A stretch of DNA of 64,000 nt from positions 172,323 to 236,322 of the forward strand of contig JAKJXP020000077.1 in the NCBI GenBank assembly GCA_022225965.2. The letters are read 5' to 3'. Source of the stretch: Diatrype stigma. Lineage: Eukaryota; Ascomycota; Sordariomycetes; Xylariales; Diatrypaceae. Shown here one piece after another: positions 1-10,978 of this stretch (within the stretch, counting starts at the first letter, position 1; the number at the start of each line of letters is the position of its first letter). The notes below the pieces were generated by a model. That model did not search any database. It was not told the DNA's origin and worked only from the letters and a program-made list of their open reading frames with translations. Both the position numbers and the translations under genes were made by a program.

Positions 1-807
1 ATCCAGCTTGGGTTGGGCCGGGGTCCTCAAGTTGGCTTCTTGCTGCATGAACAACTGATGGGCAGCCGAAATCTTCCTGCAACCTGCCTGGTCAGCTGAC
101 TTCTGGGTATGTAGTAGAACTGATAAACTGTGCTGATAAAACTGTGCCAGGAATACGTGCCTGATGATGTTTGCACTGTCCAGGCAGCCAGGCCCCTGAT
201 CCAGTGGAATGCGTGAATGCCATAATGCCGACAACCTTCGGACAGTAGGTACTTCGTGCCTAGGGAATGCCTACCCCACTAAAGCCTCTTATTACCTAAG
301 CTTGAACCTTCACATTGACATCCCTGTCGGTGCCGCAATCGGATCTGATAAGAAAAAGTCCTGGAGAAACAACATCGAATCGATTCGAGGTTACCAATAA
401 TTTTTCCCTTTTTTTCCCAATCTGCCGATACTACTGGTTTTGACTAACCCGACATCTCCGCTTCTCCTGTTCTGGCTGCTTTGCCCGGTGAATTATTTGT
501 AATCCTCAGATATCTCCTTTTTAATTTGCGCATTCGCAAGCACCTTAAGTCCCGATAGACTGGGATTATATATTCCACTGCAGCCAAGTATCTCGCGAAG
601 TTGGGTCTAACTGTTGTTGTTATTGTTCTTGTGGTTCCTATCGTCGGCCCCTCAAAAAGCCGAAAAGTTGCCCCTCCACCTTTCGTCATCGCCATCCACC
701 CTGCCACTTCGACTTCGACGATTCAACAACCTACATTATCTACACTCTCTTCTAACCCGCCTCCTCCAGACATAATCTGGTTGCGGAACGACCCGATTTC
801 TTTCATC
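1..807. other. intergenic and 5' leader of dre2
   Basis: No convincing gene is visible. A 63-codon frame at 209-400 has no recognisable features. The frame of dre2 stays open upstream to about position 601 but holds no ATG before 808, so 601-807 is read as promoter and 5' UTR. It is pyrimidine-rich, with many TTC, CTC and CCT words close to the start, which is common in leaders of expressed fungal genes. Confidence 0.5.
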
Positions 808-2133
808 ATGTCGCCTTCAATTATTACCATCGACAACACCTCCGACTTTTCCACACCCGCTTTTCAGCCAACTCGAAATGGTTCCTCTACTACCAGAACC
901 CTTCTCCTAGCCCCACCGAGCATCGCCTCGCACGAAGAGAAACTACGCGCCGTTCTAGCCACGCACGATCGCTCCGTCACAGACTTACAGATGCTGGATA
1001 GGCTTTCCGCGGGCCTCGTCAATTTGCCTGATGCTACGTACGACCTGATCCTAGTCCTCACAGACGCCGACGGCACGCGAAACGAGTCGACACTCCTTCT
1101 CAACCGGGATGTCTTCGCCAAGGTCGTCTTGTCGCTCAGGATCGGCGGGAAGATCCAGGCCCAGGATGGATCCTTAACACAGAGCACTCAGACCCCGGAT
1201 GCCAGGGAGGCGCTGTTGGCAGGTCTGTTGCCTGCTTCCGACGGATTCACGAAGCCAGATGACGGCGCTGGGGATGCAGTACCCCTCAAGCTGGGGTTCG
1301 GCAAAAACAAGAAGAAGAGTACTGCGGGCCCTGCTATCTCCAATGTTACCGTGCATCAAGCAAACGGAAAAGATGCCAGTCTCAAGATGGTGCCACCAGC
1401 CGTTAAGCCTGCAGGTGTTGGATTCGTCGATTTTAGCGATGATTTTGGCATTCCGGAGGATGAAGATGATGACGAACTGATTGATGAAGATACCCTGTTG
1501 ACAGAAGAAGACCTGAACAAGCCGCTGGCAATTCGTATGTTTACCAATGCTTGCTTGAAGCCTATGGGGTTGTTCATGGATAATACTGACTATTGTTCTG
1601 CAGCTGCCGAATGCATTCCTAAGAGCAAGAGACGGCGTGCTTGTAAGGATTGTACTTGTGGTCTTGCCGAGAAGATTGCTGCGGAAGACCAGGCGAAGCG
1701 AGCGGATGCGGATGCCAAGCTACAGACCCTGAAGCTTGGTGCGGATGACCTTACCGAAGTCGATTTTACAGTCAAGGGAAAGGTCGGATCTTGTGGGAAT
1801 TGTAAGCTGCTTCCCAAGGTCCATCGATTATGTGCAAAACAGTATGCTGACTCGAATACTACAGGTGCATTGGGTGATGCGTTCCGATGTGATGGATGTC
1901 CTTATATTGGCGTAAGTAACGGATCTCCCGAGCCACATCGTTGTTATCTGTACCACCTTCGAGCCCAATTGCGTGTCTTAGTGATGCTTTGTAAAGGCTC
2001 TCATCAGGTCCCATCCCCGCTTGAAAGTAAGGTCAAGATCTTGGTTAGACAGTTGCTAATAAGACTCTTTCAGATGCCGGCTTTCAAACCAGGAGAAGAG
2101 GTTAGGCTACTTAACAACGATGTGCAGCTATGA
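808..2133 (+). CDS. dre2: Fe-S cluster assembly protein Dre2 (anamorsin/CIAPIN1 family)
   Basis: Exons 808-1534, 1604-1801, 1865-1911 and 2074-2133 give 343 residues, near the usual fungal length. Dre2 works with the diflavin reductase Tah18 as an early electron donor of cytosolic Fe-S protein assembly and is found in cytosol and mitochondrial intermembrane space (family knowledge). Seen here: an N-terminal methyltransferase-like domain (about 1-150), an acidic linker (about 215-240), the 2Fe-2S motif CX9CX2CXC (Cys246, 256, 259, 261) and the second motif CX2CX7CX2C (Cys306, 309, 317, 320), then a short tail ending DVQL. All three introns have GT/AG ends; the first has a TACTGAC branch site. 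Each is a multiple of three and stop-free, so the unspliced frame is also open. Intron 2 splits the Cys309 codon. The start is the first ATG in frame. Confidence 0.95.
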   Translation: MSPSIITIDNTSDFSTPAFQPTRNGSSTTRTLLLAPPSIASHEEKLRAVLATHDRSVTDLQMLDRLSAGLVNLPDATYDLILVLTDADGTRNESTLLLNRDVFAKVVLSLRIGGKIQAQDGSLTQSTQTPDAREALLAGLLPASDGFTKPDDGAGDAVPLKLGFGKNKKKSTAGPAISNVTVHQANGKDASLKMVPPAVKPAGVGFVDFSDDFGIPEDEDDDELIDEDTLLTEEDLNKPLAIRMFTNACLKPMGLFMDNTDYCSAAAECIPKSKRRRACKDCTCGLAEKIAAEDQAKRADADAKLQTLKLGADDLTEVDFTVKGKVGSCGNCKLLPKVHRLCAKQYADSNTTGALGDAFRCDGCPYIGVSNGSPEPHRCYLYHLRAQLRVLVMLCKGSHQVPSPLESKVKILVRQLLIRLFQMPAFKPGEEVRLLNNDVQL

Positions 2134-2152
2134 TAAGCATGGTCTCAGAGGG

Positions 2153-2416
2153 ATGAGTACCACCGCTACCACTGGCGACGATAACAACATGTCTGGTGGG
2201 AACGATAGCGGAAGCCCAGCCGGCGACACACCCGAGGCTTCTACCCCAAATGGACAACCGAACATTAAGGTCACAGATAACAACAACGAGATCTTCTTTG
2301 AGATCAAGAATGTTGATCAGGCGATGGAACTTTCTGTTTGAGGATGTTCTCCGAATGGTTGGTGATGGATTTGCCTTGGATTCAAATGAAGGTCGGCATG
2401 CGGGCCACACAAGATA
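2153..2416 (+). pseudogene. SUMO-like (Smt3) relic, frameshifted and internally deleted
   Basis: An ATG 19 nt after the dre2 stop opens a 63-codon frame: a polar Gly/Ser/Asn/Asp tail, then NIKVTDNNNEIFFEIK, which matches the start of the ubiquitin fold in fungal SUMO. The frame then ends at 2341. A second frame over about 2318-2416 reads NFLFED, LRM and LDSNEG, resembling the later SUMO strands that run from FLF(D/E)G to LDMNEGD. Between the two blocks about 15 expected residues (helix region) are missing, and the C-terminal Gly-Gly needed for conjugation is absent. Interpretation: a degenerate second copy of the SUMO gene, with the functional copy elsewhere. An alternative is a short 62-residue SUMO-like protein. 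No intron with good signals restores the fold. Confidence 0.55.
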
Positions 2417-3588
2417 GTCAAGTAGAGAATGATGAATGATACCTCCACGCATGCATATGCTACTCACTCTTAGACGGGTGGTTTTTTGTATCGAATTTAC
2501 CAAATTATTCTAACCTTATAGCTATATATCCGGCATGGGAGTCAGGCGGCAGGGTCCTCTTGGGATGAGCTGCAGGTGACTGACTTGTATGAACAACCTA
2601 CTGAACAACTTCACAATGTCACTAGATACAACTTCAATAGCAGCAACCCAGCTCGAATTGGTCTACGAGGCGAACCAGACCCTGCCCATCGATCCGTGGG
2701 TGACCCAACGTTGCTGATATCAGGATCATGTCCTCCAACTAAGAGGCTGGGGATTCATCGACAGGTCATAGTACATATATATGCATGTATGGCTTACCTA
2801 GCCACATACCATATTGCCCAAGCACATACGCTTGTTATGTTAGGTTGTAATGGATATCGCCGGGCGACCACCAACCTAGAGTGGGATTGCATTACTGTTT
2901 ATAGGGGACCGATTCTCGGATTCCAACCTATCTATCCGTACTTACTTACGTACCTAGTCACATTGCTCTCCCAGCTTTCCCTTGCAAGTAAGGTGTAATC
3001 AATTAAGCAAAGGCGTGATCAACAGCACTGCATTCAGCAAGCGGACACGGGTCTGTTTCGTTGTATTTATTGTGACTGACGCCAAGCTAGGCAGGTAAGG
3101 TTGCATCTGTCCTGTCTCGTCCCGTCCTGTCCTCTCTGCAGTGTACTTCATCCTTCCCCTTTTTGCTATCTATGGACACTCGCACGCAACTAGTACGTGT
3201 ATTTGCTGTGCTTTCTCTTCCATCTCGACATGGCCATGACTAGGGATTCTGTGTGTTCCAATACCACCAACTGCGTGATCTCGTTCAACCATACAGGCAA
3301 TGTAGGATTTAGCCAGGTGAGGGAACCTTCAGACATGTGCTTGTTAGGAGGCAGGCAGGTAGGTAGCAAGCGTATTTAGCGAAACAAGCCCTGATTTCCC
3401 CTTTCCTTCCTTCCGTATTTCCCTCAATACTCATTATTAGCTACCCAAGCCGGCCAGCCGGCTTAAGCAAGCTCAAGGTTACCTCGGTGTCCAGAGCGCG
3501 AGCGAGGCTCACTGCTCAATCCACTACTCAAGTCCATAGGGGGGTCGATAGGTATCCCATGCAGGCAGGTAAGCAGCTGCCTACCTAC
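2417..3588. other. intergenic, no supported gene
   Basis: Frames at 2576-2998 and 3197-3379 are open on the plus strand, but their predicted products are composition-driven and match no family I recognise. Several CTAC/GTAG tetranucleotide words occur. The stretch separates dre2 from the convergent minus-strand gene ending at 3589. Confidence 0.4.
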
Positions 3589-4762
3589 CTACAGCCTGCT
3601 GAGCCGCCCCACGAGCCCCGCGAGCTCCACCCGCATGATCTGGTGCTCGTCGCGAGCGCGGGCGCGTTGCTCCCGGATACCCGCGGCCTCAGCCCGGACC
3701 GCGGACAGCTGGCGCGAAACGTGCTCCGGCACCGGAACCGGAACCGGCGCCGGCACGCCCCGCTCGTCGCCGTGGAAATGCATCTGCTGGAACTCCGCCG
3801 TCAGGGAGTCGACCTCGTGCTGCAGCGGGCCCAGGGCCGCATCGAACTGCGCGAGCTCCTGCCGCTTGCCGTAGAGCGCCTCGAGGAGCCGTTGGCCGAT
3901 CTCGTGCTGGGAGGGGGGGTTAGCTTCTGCGTTGGGGTGGGTTGGGGTGGGTAGGTAGGTAGGTAGGTTGTGTTATGGCAATGGTATGGTATGGTATGGT
4001 ATGGTGGATGGTACGAGGAAACATGGTGGTATATGGTGAGGGAGAAGGGTGCGAAGGACAGTGTGGAATTCAGAAATCAGACGAACTCACTTCAACTCTG
4101 TCCCACTCATTTAGACTGGAAATAAGACCAGCATGATCAGCGTAATAGTCGTCGTCATGAGGAGAATAATAGCCAGTGTGCATGTAGCTACCACCATAGC
4201 CCTCGAACGAGCCCATTCCAATTCCGCCGAAACCTGGATGGAGAGCAGGACCAGGCGGGGTGTAGTAGTCGTCGGCATGGGGACGATAGAGATACTCAGC
4301 GGGCACGTGGTATTCCGGATAGCCACCGAAGCCCAGCCCGTGCTCCAGAGGGGGAGGAGGGGCAGGGGGGAACCCGCAAGCCCCAGTGCTGTTCAAGTTT
4401 CTGATGAAGTTCGCGATGTCGGCTGCTACACGTTTCTGATCCGGCGTATAGGGCTGGCCGTCGAAAGCCGGGACGGGGACTCCGGGAGCAAAGTTCTTGA
4501 ACATTCCAGCTAGCTTGGGGCGTTGAGCAGGCTCTAGGAATTCGGGAATGATGGATCCGGGGCCGGCGCCCGCGCCGGTACGTGTAGGGTCCTCCGGAGT
4601 GGGAGGAGGGGTGAACTCTGGCTCGCTCTCGGAATTCTCAGAAGGCAGAGAGTCGTTGCCGCCATTCGGAGTCTGGTTCGCTCCCATAGACCATGGGTTA
4701 GGTGCAGGATCGCCCATTTGTACCGGATAGTCCCATGGTCCTGCCATGACTGCGTCCTCCAT
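3589..4762 (-). CDS. hypothetical Tyr/Gly/Pro-rich protein with C-terminal coiled coil
   Basis: Exons 4762-4091 and 3906-3589 give 329 residues. The donor is GTGAGT at 4090 and the acceptor is CCCAG ending at 3907; the junction is in phase 0. Residues 1-90 are acidic and Pro/Ser-rich. A short conserved-looking block (about 98-125) holds a PYTPDQKRVAADIANFIRNL motif. Residues about 130-215 are low-complexity and rich in Tyr, Gly, Pro, His and Asp. Exon 2 codes for two probable coiled-coil helices (starting HEIGQRLLEALYGKRQEL) around a VPAPVPVPVP linker. The intron (184 nt) carries GGTA and TATGG microsatellite runs. No family is recognised; the composition suggests an assembly or RNP-associated protein, but that is only inference. 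The antisense frame at 3487-3954 is a shadow. Confidence 0.75.
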
Positions 4763-7190
4763 TTTGAGAAGTTGCTTCGGGTGTCTTTGTTGTTTGAATG
4801 CTGGGACGGAGTGTGGTTTGTTAATTGCTAAAGGCGGTTGATTACGATCAGAGCTTTAGTAGTTGGGGTCGTGTGAAACGCGGTGCAGTTGATCTTCGTT
4901 GAATTCTTTCGTGGTGGTAGGTTGGATTAAAGAAAGAAAGTGGGATGAAGAAAGAATGAAGAGTTTTCACTGGGAAGGAGAGAGAAAGTTTCAATGAGGA
5001 AAGGTTGTAGAAGTACAGGAAGTGGCCCCGGAAGTTTTTCCTATCAGTAGGAAAGCCTATCAATAGGAAAGTGAACTTTGACGCACAATGATGTCGTTAA
5101 CCAAGGTGGTAGGTAGGTAGGTAGGTAGCCTTAAGTAGAGATGAAAAGCCTTGACGTCCAAGTAGGTACCTACTGTGCTTATCTGCCCGTTACAAGCAGG
5201 TAAACCTGTACTTGATTGGAATGTGTTGGCTACAGGTATGTATCCTGCGGAACAATAGGAACTCTGCGGAACAATAAGAACCTATAGGAAATGTCATGTG
5301 GCCGAAGGGTACTAACAACTTCCTCATCACTGCAACCTAACATGCTGCCTACCTCCTTCAAAGACTTTTCAAAGGTAGTTTAGGATCACCTCCCGCTGTC
5401 CTTAGAACCCCCTATCGTTACCCCCCGCGATCGTTTCTCTAGGTTCTGCATAAGCACTTGCGATGGAATCTTGGAAATGGGTATCAAGTCTATGATCATT
5501 TTTTCAAACCTCCAGGTATACTAGCGAGCAATGACAACACATGGGACTTACAAGCTTATATAGGGTGAGGAAAGGGGAGGAGCGCCGGGGGAAGAAAAGA
5601 GAAGCCCCAGTGATAGGTATCGTGGAAGGAGTAGGTGGCAGCTATGGGCTGAAATTGATAGTTTGCAATATGAACGGCAAATATTTGCCCTTCTACTGGA
5701 CTTGATATAATTACAGCCTTTCGTGGGTATTCGTGGCTATGCCCGCTGCCTACTTATTCATGCTATCACCATGGAGTATTTCAGCATTCGTACAAAGTCA
5801 AGGCAAGACCAAGTTGCCCTGTATGGTTTTGATATGTTTGGTCTTGTTACATTTGATTCAAGCACATCATGCCCCCAAATACGTTGGTTTACACAGGTCC
5901 AACAACCCTTTGCTTATATATATATATATACTTGCACTCGAGAATCTTGGTAGGGCCTAGTTAGTCGAAGGCCGAGAAGAAAGAAAGTGGCCAGCAAAGC
6001 CAATAGTAAAAGCAAAGCAAAGTGCTGTTCGACTTGATTGAATGGTTTTCTGTGTTTCCAACGCTGTTGGTGTGTATCATATCCTGGTCCGTTCGACGGC
6101 TCCTGTATGGAATCGAAACAATCCCTGGGCTTTTCATGACGAGATCAAAGTCCACCACGAACAGGCTACCCCTAGTATACCTGCCATATGCAAGGTCGAG
6201 ATTCCTCTTGACACGTACATGTGGTTTCTTGACAGCGTAAGTAGCGATGTGGTCGATGATGGCGGCAAACTCAGGCTGCTCAGACACCACGCACCTGGTC
6301 AGCTCTAGGGCGGGACTGAAAGTCCTAGCCAAGTATCTGGTCTTTTGCCGCGTATGGACCCAAGTTTCCGGTCATCCTCTACGCCGGTTGTTCACTCATA
6401 TATTGTACCACACTCTCGATGATTGATTGCTAGATTCAGTCCTTAAACTCCCTGGGTCTCAGGGGACTTCAAAGTAGTGTAATATCGTATCATATGCGGT
6501 ACTGATGTATGCATGCATGTATGCTGATAAGGAAAAGAAAAGGAGAAGGAACCTAGATCGGACAAAACCGAAAGAGCAAAGACATAGAATCAGCCCATAC
6601 TATTCCATCCCTGCCATGCAGTCCTGCCGGGCCTTTACCATCCGTTACACCTCCCCTATGTTTTAACGCCATCCGCCCATCCGCCCGTTTCTGCTCACTC
6701 CTTCACTCACCCCTTGTCACCGAATTCAGCTCTGGCTTTTTTCCCCTCTAAATCCCCGCGCATGCATGCTATGCAAAGGCCGAATGTATCCCCCACCTAC
6801 CCACCCACCGCCCCTTTCCCCTTTCCCGTAGATGCGTGAGCATGAGCGTGAAGTTTTTGGACGAGAAGAAAGAAAGCAAACACTAGAAAGGTAAGGTAGT
6901 GGTGGCAGTAAACAGTAGTAAAATAGTAGTATACAAACGTTTCAGTTTCCGCCTTGCTGTCCCGTTTTGATAAATATGCGTCTAAAAATGCAGCAACGAT
7001 GCGAGAAGGAAGAAGAAAAAGAATATCCCTTCCGACAGGAAAATAAAAAATTAAAAATCTCGTGTAAAGAGACGATAAAAAACGAGAGACTCGAAGAGAA
7101 AGGAGTAAGAACATGAAAGAAGAAGAATAAAAAAAAGCAAGAGAAGAGAAGAGAAGAATAGAAAGGCAGAAAGACCAGAAAAACAAAAGA
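4763..7190. other. intergenic, no supported gene
   Basis: This 2.4-kb gap lies upstream of the 3589-4762 gene and downstream of the transcription factor gene. A TAGG run lies near 5106-5130 and a short AT run near 5917-5930. Opposing open frames at 5961-6332 (minus, 123 codons) and 6042-6308 (plus) overlap and neither shows a domain or splice context, so neither is called. Purine-rich sequence (6820-7190) probably contains the 3' UTR of the minus-strand gene that follows. Confidence 0.4.
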
Positions 7191-10100
7191 TCAGGACCAC
7201 TTCCAGTTGAAGCCCTCCTCGAGCCTTTTCAGCACCCTCAGCGCGTCGACAAGCAGCTTGCTCCTGTTGCTGACAGCCTCGCTCTCCAACCTCTTCCTCA
7301 CCAATGCGATGATCCCCGCCGTCTCTATCCGGTCCCTCGCCTCCAGCACCTCGCTCGGGCCGAGACCCGCAAGCGTCCGCAGCCATCCCACCGCGCTACG
7401 GCTGCTATGCCGTCCCCCCTCTCCCCCCTTGCCCTCGCCCTCACCCTCGCCCTCGCCCTCCGTCTCCCCTCCTTCCCTCGTGTCCGCAGCATTAACATTA
7501 TCAGGGGTAGAAACGATGCTGGTAGTAGCGTCGCCGCCACCACCGCCACTGCCACCGCTGGCCGCCCCCGTCTTTCTCGGGGGTAGGTGGTGGTGGCGGC
7601 TGATCGCCCAGCAAATGAGCGCGCAAACGTACATAGACCAATAATCCGAGATGTTGTCGTAGCTTCGTACACAGGTGTCGCCCTCTTCCTCGTCGTCATC
7701 GTCATCATCATTAATAGTTGTAGTTGTAGTTGTAGTAGAAGTAGAAATCGAAGCAGAAGCAGTAGCAGCAGGAGTGAGATCATCAAAGAAATAGAGCAAG
7801 GCCTGGGCGGCGAACCCCGCCGCGGCGCCGGCGTGCTGGCTGCTGCCCCACCGCCTGAGCCGCTTTTGGCGCTGCTGGAAGTCCTCGGCGTGCAGGACTT
7901 TATGCGTGAAGATCCAGCTGTCGCCGCTGACGGCGAGCAGGTCGTGGAGGGGCGTGTGGTGCAGGGCCAGGTAGGTGTTGGCCACCGGGCAGCCGGGGAA
8001 GAGCGTGCGGATGCGCTGTTCGGCCGAAGAGGAGAGATCGGCCGCCTCGGTCGCGAGTAATGGGAGCGACTGCGCATCCGCTCGCTTCGGCAGGCGGAGG
8101 AATTCCGAAGCCAGGAACATGGTGCGGTCCAGGGGCAGCGCGGCGGCCACAGCCTCGGGTGTCAGGGTGACCTGGTTCAGATACGCGGGGCCCACCCGGG
8201 CGGAGATCCGGTTGTCCCAGATTTCGGAGGTTGTGGCGCGCCAGAGACCATCGTTGTACTGCATCAGGGGGATAGTAGGTGGTGTCGGCGTGGAGAGTGA
8301 CGTAAGGGGTTGTTGTTCTTGGTACACGGATGCGTGAACATCCAACACAAAGCAGGAGGCCAGGAGTCTGCGATAGGACTCGGCCTCGATCCACCGGTCC
8401 CAGCGTTCTTCGCGCGTCGCGGCCGCGGGTATTTGATCCATCGGGGTTTGGGATTCGGCCACCTGTGCGGAAGAAAGACGTTGAGTACGGGTGCCAAGGG
8501 AAGGGCGACGGGAATGGTGGTGACAGTAGTAGTAATAGATGAAACCAAGCTAGATAAGAGAAGAAGAAGAAGAAAAGGAAAACCCTGAAAAGAAAAGAAG
8601 AAGTATAGAGTATACGTGAGGAAACTAACGAGAGTAGCAACGGGAGAAAGAGGCGGGAAACTCACCCTCGAATAGAGGTTACGGAATTGCTGCGACGGTC
8701 GGGTCACTACTTTCCGTCCACGGAACCGTGCGTAGAACTCGCAAAGGAGGATCGTCTGCATGACTTGGACGCTCCAGTGGGGGACCTGTCATGTTCTCTT
8801 GTTCAGCGGCTTTGACCCCTGAGATATTACCTAATGCGGAAGCCCTTGGCAGGGGAAGAAGGGGCTGGTGAAGGTGAATAGGGACGCATCCGCAACTTAC
8901 GCGTTTTACTTCGTGCCAAGCAAACTCATGCAGTTGGTTGCCTGCGATGCGATCCTCCTTGCCTGGGAGAGATTGTGTGGCCACGGCAGCCATGGCACAG
9001 CGCAACAGCTCGGCAGAAGAGTCCACGCCCCGGCGGTGGACCAGGGGAAAGAGCGTGTCACAGCGCTTCCAGTACAGCTCGAGATACTCGGGGATGGCGT
9101 TCCGCACGGACCGCGGCAGGCCGAACGCCGTCAAGGAGGCGGCAGCGCCGGATAACGGACCCAGTAGCGCCGCCCCCTTGAAGCGGCCTACCAGTGGCGG
9201 CGTGCTGTGAAACGGGACGGAAACGGTGACTAAATGTTCAGCCGTTTGAGCGGACGCTAATACGGTCGGTGGGGATAAGCTACGAACTGGGGAGGAGTAC
9301 GGCTGATGGTGGTGTGCATTTTCAAGAATAGCGGTGTGCTCGTCTTGGTACGGCATGTGCACGTCCACCATCGAGCCGTAAGGTTGGGGAGACGAAGAGT
9401 ACGTGGTCATGATGTTGTATGGAGGCGCGGCTGAGTTGGCTTCTATGCTGGCGTTCGGGCTGCGAAGCTCTTGCGAGGTGCCTGGCTGGTATGAGGACAT
9501 CATACCCGGGCCAGTCCACTCCGAGGGAGGCGACACATAGCTCCTACTCAGGTGCCCACCCCGAGTGGCGTCGTCGGGAGTAGAATAGTTGCTGTCGGAG
9601 GCCGAGGCTGACGACGGCCAGGGAGAGACGTCGGCCATGAGACCTGGGACATTGTTCTCGGGTATCGTCAGGCTAGGCAAACCCTGCGACAAGCCTAGAG
9701 CGCTCAAGTATGTACCAGAGTACTCGACAGACGTCGTGCGCGGCTGGTCGTACCTCACTCCGAAGTCGGTGGGCGCCGCCATCGAGGGGCCAACGAAGCC
9801 TGAAGTGCTCATCATAGAAAAGGACTGCGAGTTGGAATCCAGGACGTAAGGCGAGCCCGATGGGTCGCTCGGGTCTTGCTGTTCCCTCTCTCGTCGTTGA
9901 CCAGGGCTCTGCGATGGGGGCATTGGTGGTTGTCCACGGGTACTCGCCGGGTTCGACATGGGATAAGGGGTGACATTGCTAGGGTAACCTGCTGAGCCCG
10001 GCATGGCAGGAGATGTGTCCATTGATGCTCCGGGGTTATGGCTTCCAAGCATGGGAGAGTGGGCATGTGACATTTGGCCCATGGGATAGTCTTCTGCTGA

Positions 10101-10978
10101 AGTTGTGGACTCTCTTCGGATCCCGCCCTCGGGTATACTCTTCCCTTTGTCGTCTGATTCACTATATTCGAGTCAGCGCTATCCCTTCCTGCACCTATCC
10201 AGCTGTTGGTCCTTACTGTCTTTGAACATGGCGAGCAAGCAGGTCAGGACGATGAAAAGCCCGATCACAACCAGGCCAATTGCAAGGATATCCAGGTGTC
10301 TTATGACTTAGTTGATGGCGCCTAGATGTCACAGGTTAGTAGCCAGACTATCCAACATGACCCCCGCCCCCCTTGAAAGCATCCTGCATACCTGAGATGT
10401 TCCGCTCTTGTGAAAGTCTATCTCACTGATTAGCCCAAGGGCTCACCTTAACGACAGCTGTGTGATAGAGCTCTTACCTTGGGCGGTCTACACGATTCGC
10501 AAACATGGACAGGTATGCCCTTCTTCGCCCTGCTCACGCGACCCGTGATGGGGGTAAACCTGACCTGAGTTTCCGACCCGGACCCGGACACGAGGGGTCG
10601 AATAGGAACATTCGATGGTGCCATGCTGGAACTCTGCCCTTGACCCCCGTAGCCGGTAGGGTCCATCGAGTCGGTGCTGTCGGTGCTCTGCTGGCGCGCA
10701 AAGGCGGGGCGTGTCGAGGATGACGACGGAGATGGTGCTGGGGTAGAAGACCTTGAGGGGCGGTTCGATGGTCCACGCCGTCTTGTGGAGGATGACGAGG
10801 GTGAAATTAGTCTATCGCGTTCCTCCTGTGTGTTTGCATAGCTTGACGGTGCCGAGCGGGTAGGGTCGTGGTCTCGACTCTGTGCCGGAGCGGTAGCGCC
10901 ATCGCCATCCCTTTTATTTGTCTGGGGAGGCTCCGGGTCATCATCGTCCATGTGCATGATGAACTTGAGGCTTGCCAT
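7191..10978 (-). CDS. C2H2 zinc-finger transcription factor with fungal-specific TF domain
   Basis: Six exons on the minus strand: 10978-10478, 10417-10392 (26 nt), 10321-10217, 10161-8901, 8785-8666 and 8462-7191, giving 1094 residues. Every junction keeps frame with GT/AG ends. Two C2H2 fingers lie at about residues 160-211. Finger 1 is built from exons 1-3 (HVCESCRPPK, TFTRAEHLR, RHQLSH). Finger 2 is CX4CX12HX3H, with its last His (211) split between exons 3 and 4. A Ser/Pro/Gln-rich linker follows, then the fungal transcription-factor domain from about 560, with YLELYWKRCDTLFPLVHR, LLCEFYARFRG and AESYRRLLASCFVLDVH. The C-terminal third holds Asp/Glu, Thr, Gly and Glu-Gly runs from simple repeats. 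It should be a nuclear sequence-specific regulator; its targets cannot be read from this sequence. The start is the Met of MASLKF; MHMDDDD seven residues later is an alternative. Confidence 0.88.
7430..7475. repeat. CCCTCG hexamer repeat inside the transcription factor exon
   Basis: CCCTCG/CCCTCA units on the plus strand encode the Glu-Gly run of the transcription factor on the minus strand. It is a likely site of length variation between isolates. Confidence 0.8.

Noticed and set aside
601..807. Upstream extension of the dre2 reading frame
   Set aside because: The frame is open, but there is no ATG before 808, and the added residues do not resemble the family N-terminus.
2576..2998. 140-codon plus-strand frame between dre2 and the orphan gene
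   Set aside because: It has no recognisable domain, and its hydrophobic tail derives from CTTAC/TACCT repeats rather than a credible membrane segment.
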